Assembly: GCF_958295425.1 (NCBI RefSeq)
Contig: NC_081142.1
Location: 13,605,821 to 13,669,820 of the forward strand
DNA: 64,000 nucleotides
Direction of reading: 5' to 3'
Source of the DNA: Solea solea
Lineage: Eukaryota; Chordata; Actinopteri; Pleuronectiformes; Soleidae
The notes under the pieces are model-generated. The model saw only the letters and a program-made list of their open reading frames with translations, had not been told where the DNA came from and searched no databases. Position 1 is the first letter of the stretch. The number at the start of each line of letters is the position of its first letter. Position numbers and translations under genes: made by a program. Shown piece after piece: positions 13,240-25,400 of this stretch.

Positions 13240-15542
13240 CAAATGAGGCTCTTGGTTTAAAAAGAAAATGTGACATGATGCAATTTTCATCATCATTGGC
13301 CTTTTGGCATTTTAAAAAAAACCTGCTGATGCAAACGTTTATAGAGATGTAAATGTATGTGTTGTCACTGTAAATGTTGCACATGTGTTTGAAATAATAA
13401 TAAAAAAAACTATCTATATGTTACTGTGCTGATCGATGTTATCAGAATAACAGACCAGTAAACATACAAGCAAACACATTCCCTTGTATTCTTCTTTAGC
13501 AAAGCAAAACAACTTTAACAACGTGTACACATTAGTGATTAAAAAAAAATACAGATACTGTATGTTGGAAGCTTCTCAGACAAAAAAAAGATAAAAAAAA
13601 AATCTAAATCCCAGGTTACCGAGGTCAGTGCTGCAGGTATGCATTAATGCCAGGTCTGCACTATGTTCACTCATAATGGCGTGCTCAGGCCTCTACTGAG
13701 AGAAATAACAGCGACAGCAGAGACACTTCAGTCGGGACTGCTGTGAAGGAGGAGGAGGAGGAGGAAGAGAAGGAGAGGAGAGGGCATCAGGGAGTGCAAT
13801 GAAAAAGGTTTGTCAACATTATCTGTTTTATTGATTTAACAGTAAAGGCTTGCCGCTTAAGCTTTATGTTGCTTTGGCTGGCCCCAATGAAAATACAACG
13901 GCTGCAAATAAAAAATGATTTCTTAAAAAAAAAAAAAAAAATATTGATTTATTTTTTATTTTCACCTCCCGTTCACTCGCTTAGATTTTGCATGCATTAT
14001 TGTTAAAGTTACACACTCTTTATCATCTTTATGAGTGGTCATTATGGCGGGACTATGTTCAACTCTTCTCTCCCTCCCACAGGGATCAATAGCACTGAAG
14101 AAGGCAAGACAGTTTTCTTCACGACAACAATGATCTAGTACATTGCAGGGTCTAATTAACGTATTAAGAGGGTCATCAAGTAAAAGTAATGGGGGGAAAA
14201 ATAGGCCATGTTCCAACATATACACCCGCAGAAGTGTATACATAAGCGCAGTGATCCTTAGAGCTCAGCGCTTACACCAGCTCACATCATTATGTTAATA
14301 TGTTGATGTTTACCTACAACTTCTCCCATCTTGATTTAGCATATTAACATGCTGATATTTGCCACAATATTTAATATTTATACACTAATGTGTGTACCTA
14401 TGACCAGTGCGTAACAGTAAGTGAAAACCTGGGATCAGAGTATAACAGAGGTTCTGTTCCGTGGATGATATGTTATGCATCTGTAATCCATCTGAGAGTT
14501 GTAAAAAAAAAAAACATCCAGAGTTCATTCTAGAGTGGTGAAGACATTGTAAACACAAATATGGACTTGCCGGTGAAGCTACAGCAGAAGATCCCGTATG
14601 TCATCAGAATACATATGTTAATATGTTAATACAGGAGATTAACAGTCTGCACAGAACACTTATGGGTGTAACAACTATAAAGGAAATAAAAAAACTACAA
14701 TCACCAAAAAAATGATATTTCAAAAATCTGTCTTGTTGTGTATTTCTTTAAATAGTTTGCTGTGTTTTGCATTTCTACTTCATCATGAGCGTCTTGACTT
14801 CACAAGCAAAAATACAGTGTTCTGCCTGAGGTGTCTCTAGAACAGCAATGCACACTCCACCTTAGAATGGATTGAAATTCTCCCAAGACACACCCCACAG
14901 ACACTTGAGGAAAACTCCTTTTAAGTGTCACTACACCCAATGAAGACCAGAGAGCATGGGGTCAACAGAGTGTGTCATTGGAGCAGCTTGAAACCTGGTA
15001 GGGTTCCTGTTGTGCCCTGAACTGCTGAGGCTTTTCAAAGACACTCGGTGCAGCTCTATTATGCCAGAGCAGCTGTTCATTACCAGGGGGCTCTTACCGC
15101 TATCAAGAAACCCGTTAACACACAAAACACAATCATATGTACGCGCAAACACACACACAGCGCAAGGTACATGTTAAATAATCCAGGTTATTTTGTTTAT
15201 GTGAGAAATTTTCAAAGGCATTTTTGTCCTGTACTGTGCGGCTAAAGAGCATGAAAAGAGATAATGTTTTCAGTGAAATACACTGAATGTATATTTACAG
15301 TATATACGTATGTGCAAAAAACAAATACATATATATGTATATATATGTATATGCATTTGTTTTTTAATAAGATTCATTGAGATTTGCATTACGTGCAGAC
15401 TTAAGAGTAACTGAAGTAGATTAAAATACATTTAATAAAGCTGTGAAAGTAGAATTGCTGCTAAATGCCACTTTATGTATCAACAGTAAAATTTAATCAT
15501 CAACACATCAGTAAAATAATGGAATACTGTTTCTTATCTTAC

Positions 15543-15610
15543 CTTTAATTTAATTTAATTTAATTTAATTTAATTTAATTTAATTTAATTTAATTTAATT
15601 TAATTTAATA
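15543..15610. repeat. (TTTAA)n pentamer microsatellite
   Basis: About thirteen near-perfect head-to-tail TTTAA units. There are no spacers, so this is a simple tandem repeat. Confidence 0.95.
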
Positions 15611-16530
15611 ATGTTAATAGTCAAAGGCATTGAAATCAAACCACATATTCAAATATATTAACAGGGTTTATATGTAACACCCCAAAGTAAATTGTAGTTT
15701 ATAAAATAAAAAAACACATCATCATTTAGCCATTTGTTCCTCCCACAGTGTGACGGCCACAGCATGTTTTAAAAAGGAACAAGACAAGTGATAAATAACA
15801 AGACTGCCGCTAGAATCTCTATTGATTTTCTTGTTAAATATACAACTCAAACAAAGATACAGCTGATTAAAAGACAATAGCAAATCACAAAAGGTGGATC
15901 TAGACATCCTGGGGAAGCTGGGTAATTTGGGGCCGCCTGCTGCAGACAGAGAATGCAACTTTTTTTCCCTTGCTCTCTGCCTCATCACTTTCGAGCAGTG
16001 GGAAATGAGGCTCCACAGGTATTTTTTTTATTTTTCATGTGAACGCAAACATTTCTCAGAGTTGTGGCCATTTTGCATGGGACAGCAGTGTCTGCAGGTG
16101 TAATGATGTTAAATTAATACAGTGCCTAAGAAGAGTTTGAATTTCCCAGAAAGTGACAAAATAAGAAAGCACAAAAGCACAAAACCAAAGCTGATGAGCC
16201 ACAGACAACATCAATAATGCTGACCTCTGAATACATAAATCTGAATATGTCAAACGAATAACAAATGGACTTCCCTTGTTAAAATAAATACCTGTTGAAC
16301 AAAAGCCATATTGAGCCTCTTTTTCCTTAGCCTTGTCACTGACAAATGACTTGATCTAACCTTACCTCCAGAAATCAAAATTTAAATGTATAACTGACAA
16401 CCTTTCTATTTTCCACAAAAGAAAAAACAGTTCAGGGTTCATAAACTGCCGAGGTTACTTATTATTCTGTTTAATTACATCATCACGAGGTATTTTTGTA
16501 TGTTTTGTGTGAGTGTCTGTTTGCGTGTAC

Positions 16531-19500
16531 CTGTAGTGAGTTGAGAAGGATGAAGATGTAGGCCATGACAATGGAAAAAGGCACCAAGACGCCGCACAGC
16601 CATGTTAATCCAAGAATGGGCAGCAACACCAGCACTGCTTTAACTGCAGCCCTGTGTGCGCACACATGTTACACAAAATTACAAAAAAATATTAGCATAA
16701 ACAACATCATATCGACTGATCTGGTTGTCTGGCAGACTAAGCTAAATGTACACAAGACCATACAAAATCAATTTAAACATTCCCTCAAAAAAAAAAAACT
16801 CTTCTGGGTTTCTCAATATTTCAGCTTTTTTTTTTTTTGGACAAAACTGAGCACCTTTGGCAAGCTGCTTGTTCCATATACAACACAGTGCGGCTGCAAA
16901 GGCTCAAGGGGTGACAACTTCCCACCTTAAATCCACCTTAATTCTGTTTAGAGTGGAATTAGCTTCCCACTCAGGTGACCGCCAAACCGCACCAGCTGTG
17001 TGTGTTGGTGCGTGTGTGACATGGCGGGCGGCGAGCCCTAGTTTACTCAGCAGAGAAATGTGTTTGAAATTCTGAGACGGCTGCCACCCAGAGGTGCCAA
17101 ATGGTTCAAGGCCTGCTTTGAAAACCTTCATAGAGCACCTACTGTGAGCCGCGGTGGGCTGACATTGTGAAAAAAAAAAAAAAACACGTATATTTAAACA
17201 TGATTTTCACTAAATGTATATGAGGTTGACTGGATCACACACAGCAGACTTTCACTCTGATGAGCAAAAACAGAACCAAAACAGAACGTGCAAAACGAAG
17301 ACAGTGATAGAGCTTATAAAGATCAGTGCTACAGTCCCACAAAACAATGCAAAAAAAGCAATGGTAACCTATACTGAAACTAGTTAAACTAGCTTAAATG
17401 TTCACATAAGTAATCATAATGATCTATCTGTAAAACATGCACTCATAAATGTGACTAATTAATTTTGTTAACACACAAACACACACACACATCTAATGAG
17501 CAGTTACAATGAAAAAACTAAATTATGAAACCCTTAAAAAACTTGGAGACATTTGGAGTATTTTCATACATTGTAATTTAATCTTTTGGGCAGCAGCAAC
17601 TATAAGTTTAAATACAATTAAAATAAATAAATAAAATGAAAATAAATAAAATATTTTGCATCCCAACATTACAAAGGGAGCACAACCACCATTTATTTTT
17701 TGGTCAGGTCAATAAGGTTTTATGGAAGGAAAGTAGTAGTGCTGCTTAAGTAATGTTTTAATAATAACACTCACTGGCCAAGAAACACTTTTATATGAAC
17801 AAAAATCTTTCTTTATCCTGTCAACATTGATGCTTGAAGCCTATTATATGTACCGCACTGATGCAACTCATTCAAAATATATTCCTATCTTGTTTGATAA
17901 ATGAGGCTTGCTGGGTTTTTTTTTAAATGACAAATCCAATATAAAATATTCCATCTGCTTTTTATTTGATGCCCAGTGACTGCAGCATGTCTGCTCCAAG
18001 TCAGTCCTGTAGCCCAGGTGGAGAATAGTAAAAAAGAAAGAAAGAAAGGAAGAAAAAGGACAAACAGCACCTCCTTGTGGTTCATACCTGATTTGCTCAT
18101 AGGCTTGTTCCACAGGACTGGTGCCCATGGCCAACATGATGGACCTTCTCCTGGCTGTGGAGATGGATATGAGCACTACTCTCGATAGGATCATGATATT
18201 TACCTGAAAATAAAAGCGAGGAAACAGAAATGATTGGCTGAAAAACAAGAGCAGAGAAGAGGAAAATATTCTCTCTATAATACCATAAAAGCGTACCATG
18301 TGAAGTGCCTTGAGATGTTGGGAACTATAAAAATCTTTGAATTGAATTGAATTTAACTGTATTGAGTGGAAAAGAAAAAGGGCAGAGAGGCAAAAAGGTT
18401 GGCATATAATCTGTGGGAAGGACATTAAGGCCATGAGTAATGAAATAATGTCCAAAATGTAGGGCTGGGCGATAAATCAATTTTAATTAATACACATTTA
18501 TAGTTCAGGAGGATTTGACACAGTTTGAAGCCAGTAGAAATCTTGCTAAAAAGTTATATTCCTGCAGTTGTTTACAACGGCAGGGCATGCTATCTTGTAT
18601 TGTTGCACTTTCCATCTGAGGAGGAATATTGTCCAAAGGACCACAAGGGAAAATAAAAACTAAAGAAATTATTCAAATAAGTTTTTGTTTTTGTCGTTTT
18701 TGGTTTGAAACATTTTCTTTATTGAAATCGGGAGTTTGGTGGGATAAATCTGAGATGTTATTGTTAAGCCACATTGCCCAGCCCTACCAAAATGACTGCT
18801 GTTTAAAGAATTAATAAGAATATTAATCTAAAAATCATTTTTGAATTTCAACAATTTCAACTTAAACAGGCAACATATGACAGGATTACGATTTCCCGTG
18901 CGAACCATGATGATGAAGATGACGGGTCCAGCAAAGCCCCAAATAACGCCATTCTGGACACTGAGCCAACAGTAGCCGTCGGCTGAGTATTTGCCTGAGG
19001 CCGATGCCAGTGTAATGGTGACTATCAGCACCGGCAGACCTAAAGTGATGCAGGGGAGGGAGGGAGGGAGGGAGGGAGGGAGGGATATTTGAAAGGAGAA
19101 TGAAGGAGAAGAAAACAAGCAGCAAGAAATAGATAATCAGGAAGATGGAGGAAGGGGAAAACATCAATCACTGTACAATTATGGAAAGAATAAACTGACA
19201 ATTGTTTTACCCCAGCCAATGAGATAGTAATATTTCATATGTTGATCCTCGCTTAGGTTGACTGCGACCACCTTGCTCCAGAGCAGCAGACCCTCCACCA
19301 GCATCCAGCTAAATGCTGCCATGAAGAAGAGATGAAGCAGCGCTGCCACAAGTGTACACGCCACCTACAAACACACAGGCGGACGGGCAGACCAGACATG
19401 TTAAAAGTGTTTTCAAGGTAAGGCTCCAAGGGATCCATGAAAGCAAAAGGTAGATCGCATGAATTCCTTTGCCACAAAGGCACCACACATCCGCTCATAC

Positions 19501-22487
19501 ACATAATCACAAAAGTGTGCCCATCTCCTGTAGGGTAGGGTTAGATTGAGGATTGGTTTATTGCACATGGCATTTAAACAATTTGCAAGGGTCACTTTTG
19601 TGTGGGGGGAAAAAAAACCTCTGCCTCCAAAAGCCAGATGTAAATGTACGCACAAACAAGGAGGGCTGCGGTAACCCAAAGAAAGTTTAACTGACAAAGT
19701 ACATTATTCAGTAGAAATGTCAAGAATGCAGCCATAGATCGGCACACAATGAATGCAAGCTTTTCTGCATGTTTTCTAGCCCTTTTCATATAGCCACCTT
19801 TTGAAAACTAAAACTTTCAAGACTTACAGGTATGTGCTGTTTCCACATACAGGCAAGAATCTGCTCACATTTAAGAGTCTGACACTACAATAATCAATGA
19901 AAAGAATTTATGGCAGAGTGGATGCGATAAATTTCAGTTTTCTCTGAAACCCACACGCTAACACAAATTGTCAAAGGTTGAGCCATATGTTGTTGACGGA
20001 TTGTTTGAGGGCATAGAAAACCCATTTATAATGCTTACAATTCCAAACACATAAATAAGTAGGTGTTGATACCCCACAAAAAATGTATTATGTATTATTC
20101 TGTAATGAAAAATACTACACGCTAAATGTAGCAGTTCACTTAAAAACAACATTCTCTTGCACATGTTATGTTTCACTGTCCCATTGTTCAATTTAGGTAA
20201 ATGTTAGACTGACATGTCACAATCGCAATAAATCCAAAAATTGCAATACAAATCCAAACAGCACATAAGTATCATGATAATACAATCAAATTGTGACAGA
20301 AGTCACTAACTGATTAGCCCACGTTGGACATAATCATGTGGAAAAAAAACCTTGTTAAAATTATCTTCCTGATGGTTGTTCTGCCTATTTATACACACAT
20401 GAAACCATTTGCTACATTTGCCACAAGCTGCCATCTGCTCCCAGAGGCTAAGTCTATCCTGATGACCTGGAGTCAAAGGAGCAGGGGTCAAACCAACTAC
20501 AGGTTATTAAATGACCACAGACGGCATTTTGGCTGATGGACATGGCAGCAGGGGTCACTGATGTCAAATCAAAGGCCAAAGCATTTGTTGGAATCTCAGT
20601 ATGGATTTAAATTTTTATTGAATTTCCTAGTAACAAGACAGTGAAGAAATGAGCACTGAGGATTATATAATATTTAAAGCTGTTTGACTTATTGTATTGT
20701 AAAAATAATCACATTTTTTTACTTTCACTTGAGAAAAAACTACTACAAATTAGTTTCTGTTTCAGTCTAAAATTCACTTTGAATTTTCGTGTAACACCAT
20801 TCAATTCTGTACATTGTAAAACAAAGAGTGGATGTTTTAGTTGTGTTGTACAAGATGTACCTTGTTGTGAATGGCTGAGCTGCTGCAGAGCAGAATCACC
20901 TGGGCACAGATCAGAGCAATGAATAGGTTCTTATGAATGGACGTCCTGTCAGATTTTGGGATACTACGGAAGGAGAAGGGATAGGGTTAAAAACAGTAGA
21001 GGACGTTTTTATATATATTTATAAAACAGCAATAACAATAAAGTTATAGTCAATCATTTTCATATATTTATATAACAACAAGTCTACGTCAGTGGAAATT
21101 TTAAAATGAGATGATCCTAGATGCATTTATTCACAGCTAAGCCTTGAACTAATTGAGATGTTTTACTCAGTGTGAGACACAAAACTGGTTCAACCACACT
21201 CACTAATATCCAAGGCTATAAAATGACCTGACTGATTAGCTTTGAGAGCTTTGATACTATTCACAATCTCTTCATTTACTAAAATGTCCACCCTTCCACA
21301 ATGCTCCTCCCTTTCCATCATCAATTTGTTTCTGTTGTTGGTTGAGATTTGTACAGAAGTTCTACAAGTGCAGTTTGTGAGAAATGTTTGTTTTCCAATT
21401 AGTTGCTATGCAGATGCCTGATGTAATTTTACTATGATAAAATTTAAATATAAAGAGGAAGTATTTACAGAAGGCATATATAATTCTATCAAACAGAATC
21501 ATCTCTGAAACAAACCATGGGTTAAGTGGGTTGTTTCCGTTTCAGGGGGTTCACAAAACATAAAAGAAACAGTCAGGTGAAACTGCTGCAACGTCGTTTC
21601 AGTAAATTGACTGAAGAGCCTCTCATTACCTCATGATGGGTTCAGCCTATTAAGACACATTCCATAACTGCATCACTGCTTGTGCCCACCATAATTTTAT
21701 GTGTGATTATACATGTGTCTGTGCACATGTACGCCTCTGCTTTGTGCATGCGGGTGTGTTGTGTGTATTTAAGCAACCAGATCCATGTACATCATACGCC
21801 CGGCACGTGTGTGAAATGCATGGCTGCTCTCTCTGATTTCAGGACAGTCATAAATCGCAAAACGGCAGCTTCTCTCTGGCTGCCTGTGATCCCTCAGTGA
21901 CCCTAATCTTAATTAACAGCTGCAGAATGCTGCCATAAACCTTCAGAGTGGACTCACATGTAGACAACAGTAATTACTGCATTAGCACTGGTCAATACTC
22001 ATACCAGCCTTAGAGAGGAGACGATGGGTAACTACTGGGCCGGTAAGATATTGTGCTGTTCCTTAGTTTCTTTCCTCTGCGTCTTTGAAAGCGAGCATGG
22101 TGAGATTCAAGTGTTATATTTACAATACCGTGTGCAGCTAAATGCACTGTATCCACAGTGATATCACTCCAGGTGACTACACTGCATATACAATGGTGTA
22201 TTTTTACAGTTACCACTGTTGTTGTACTGTAGCAACAGTTACAAGTGACTATATTGTGAATATACAATGCAAAAAAAAAAAAGGCCTGAGGCCAAGTTGT
22301 GTGTACTGGCTCAAACAGACAGAAACCAGGCAGATATTTTGGAATTATAGTTATAAGTGGGACCGAAAAAATCAACTACTCACTCCAGCACAGTGAACAG
22401 CATCAAGGTCACCACCAGTGCACACAGAGACGCACCAGAGCCAATGAATGTCAGCTTGGTTAAAATAAGCTCTTCCTCAGGACTCCA
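16531..22487 (-). CDS. ADGRD-like exons 15-20: seven-transmembrane region
   Basis: Six exons encode TM1 (KLTFIGSGASLCALVVTLML), TM2 (NLFIALICAQVILLCSSSA), TM3-TM4 (LHLFFMAAFSWMLVEGLLLW, then YYYLIGWG), TM4-TM5 (LPVLIVTITLA, then GPVIFIIM), the TM5/ICL3 part (VNIMILSRVVL) and TM6-TM7. The motif FSWMLVEGL and the C-W pair in ECL2 are class B2 hallmarks. The donor at 18905 reads GTTCGC, a weak site, but the flanking peptide (FIIM|VNIMIL) is exactly what the family needs. Confidence 0.88.
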
Positions 22488-25400
22488 CTGGGATTAGGAG
22501 GGAACAGTAGTTGCATGTGGAAGAGAGAAAAGAGGAGTGATGTCAGAGTGGACTAGTGGTTAATCTGCAACCATGATGCCATAACTTGAAAATCACAGGT
22601 TTAGCCCATTTCCATTTGTTATTCTCAAAAACAATGTAAATCCTCTAAATGTAAAAATCTAAAAAGATCCAAATGCTCTTGATGTTATTTATTTTATTGT
22701 TTTTACCTTATTTAAATACTTAACATAAATATCGTAAAATACAGAGAACAGTCCTACCATTGAATTCATAAACAATATAGACACACTGGGAGTGACACCT
22801 GCTGGTTAATATTGCGCACTGCAAAACACTGCCACAATTTTAGAGGTTTAAGATCTTCAACTGGTGTAAGATTTCACATCAGCAGATAGATAAATGTAGA
22901 AGCAAATAATTATTTATATATATAAGTGCTTCTGTATTACAAAAAAAGCATCTATTAGATATGAAAAATTCAATAAAATACATATAATCAGTATTTAAAA
23001 ATGAATACTGAATAAGTTCTCATCACCTTTACCACAGTTTGAATTTATGGTTTGACTTTCAAATATAGAGTTTACATTTTTGCCCTCATGCAACCTCTGA
23101 GTCTGTGTATGTGTGATTTACGTCAGCGCATCATAAAACATCTCGAGTTACCTTCGGCTCCAGGTAATTCATCAACACTGCAAAATTGGTGGTGTGGTTA
23201 CATAGACAGGAAGTGACACCAGAGTCAGCATGGGTCACCCTGCATCCGACATTGGACCAGCAATTGGTACGATTGGGCCTGCAAAAGCACATTGCATAAG
23301 AGCAGACCCATCAAACGTCATTTTATTTCAGAGAGCATAGATTTGTTTAGTTTTAAATATCATGAATCTAATGTGTTTGATTGTTGCGTTTATAATTAGC
23401 GCAGAAAAGCTTGAATACACATTTGTTGTTTTAGCAACGCTATAATGACCATACAGTGTAATTATTTCTTCACCACATCACTGGAACATTCAGAAAATAC
23501 AGGAAACATGTATGTACTTTTAAAATAACACATTTGTAGGTTAAAATGTCAAGTATTTTTAGTAAAGCCTACATTTGTCCTCCTATTTCATGTCCACAAA
23601 TATCTGCTGTGAAAAAGATCCATCATGCCAGGTTTATTCTGGACATGCCGAGCATTACATACACACGTTGTATAAGTTAAACTCATTGACAGCTTGCTAA
23701 TATATTAGAACAACTTTCAGTCACATCATTCCAATACAAATGTCACCAAACACAGATTTTGACAAACTTTGGCACAGTACTGTACATCTTAAAAATTAAT
23801 AGTACACAGAAAAAGACCAAATTGCTGTAATTTACCCACCAGCTCTATCAATCTCTATTGAAAGAGCACATTCATTTCTCACTCCAGAATAAGTAAATTT
23901 GTGTTTGTGTTGGTCAAACTCACATCAGGCTGAAATTCCAAAAGACACAAACTCGCTTTGAGTTTGAAAGTCGCTTTGAATTCTCCACCTAGAAACAGAG
24001 ACATGCACAAATGAATGCCGCGTGCTTGTCGCTAATTAACATGCTCCAACCTCAGCCATTCACAACACAGTGCAACAACTCAGTTACAACTTTTTATCTT
24101 TGCTCTTTTTTGGGGTGCATACTAAAAATGTGTTCCCGTTAAGCTCAAACATTTAGAGTTACATGACTGTAACAAATTCTTGTCAACAAGAGCTACCCTG
24201 GATCAGAATGAAATGTGTCTGTGTAAGCTATATCATGTGCAGAATAATCATACGGCGTGGCACGCTCTTTTTCTCCATACCACATCTGATGTAGAAAGGG
24301 TGTACTGGACGGCCGCAGGGATGTTTTGGCGATTCAGGGGATCTCGAATCGTAGCTGATATGACAGCAGAAGACAGGTGACCTGGGAGAATGCTGGGAAT
24401 GACGAGGTTAAGGTCAAAGGTTCATTCAAAAAAATAAACACAACTGATGTGTCCCAATGAAGTTTACCACTTTTATTATTTAATTTTTTTTTAATGAGTT
24501 GAATTTAAAACAATTACTACAATATAATGGCACGTCACTAACAGAACTCTGGTGATCTGTCATTCTGCAGGAAATTAAAAGTACATTTTTGTCATTGCAT
24601 GTTCATGTTTTTTTTTTGTTGTCGCTGAATGTTGGCTAATTTAAATTTAAATGTAAATGTACACATTTTACTGAAGGCAAAACCTTTACTGACCGATAAG
24701 CCGAACATGGTTTCTTCTGCTCAGTTGCTTTTAACAACTAATCCCTAAATTTGTCGGCCAGTATAAAAATACATAAAATCTATATAAAATGAAGTACATT
24801 TTCTGTATTTATAAAACACTTTTCTAGTCTTGACAACCACTCAAAGCCCTTTCGATGGCAGGAATCAAACCACTGACTTTCATGTTGGTGGACAACTAGC
24901 TGTCCTTCCAGAACAACACCGATTGAAATAAAATATGCTAAAGCCATTTTTTTTTTGTTCTGTGAATTTCTGTGGGTTGACTCACCTTTCACCTGAGTCT
25001 GGCTGACTCACTGGAGGTTCCTGTGTTCCAGATTCAGTAGGGCTTAGATACGAGAGATTTAGATCGCTATAGTGGGTATGAATGAACACCACTTCCTCAT
25101 ATCCTGATTACGGAAAGAGAAAGAGCACAGCAGCTTTATTTCTCAGTCAGTAATGGTGCAAAAACAAAATGTTGAGTATGCATTAACTTGAAGTTTCAGC
25201 AGCATCACACCTCAGACACCACTTTCACATGCCCGCACTTTGAGTTGCCAGTGACAATACACTGAACTGTTAGCAAAGAATGGTTCAGGGATTATTTTCA
25301 ACAAGTCCTCTATGCCGACATGTTGTTTTGTTTAACATCTGTCATAACCTTACATAGTATTGAAACGTGTACACCATAGTAATTACAGCTTCAAAACCAT

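Larger units (their letters stand above)
1..16370. other. Gene-poor flank without a supported exon
   Basis: I read both strands and found no ORF with protein-family similarity and no chain of exons with matching splice phases. The short ORFs here are low-complexity or run through CA/TA repeats. The stretch is AT-rich and contains microsatellites, homopolymer runs and one recognisable fish repeat near 7.4 kb. Several blocks have balanced composition and homeobox-, octamer- or TCF-like words (about 1490-1610, 8175-8310, 9420-9600, 12880-12965 and 13820-13920) and could be conserved non-coding elements. The terminal exon of the adhesion GPCR should lie here or beyond the window, but I could not identify it. 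Confidence 0.6.

Noticed and set aside
15543..15610. Regular pentamer array considered as a CRISPR-like or satellite array
   Set aside because: It has no spacers and a 5-bp unit, so it is a simple microsatellite in a vertebrate genome.
15720..15990. Minus-strand ORF with HCSKVMRQRAREKK considered as a receptor tail
   Set aside because: There is no good acceptor in the right phase and no similarity to TM7 ends or adhesion GPCR tails.
16230..16290. Possible GPCR tail exon after a TTGTTCAACAG acceptor, reading VFILTREVHLLFV then stop
   Set aside because: The pyrimidine tract is weak and the peptide does not resemble the GLFIFL-type TM7 end beyond a few hydrophobic residues.
17868..18455. 195-codon minus-strand ORF
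   Set aside because: It is a receptor exon (18088-18203) read through both flanking introns. Only that 116-nt part is coding.
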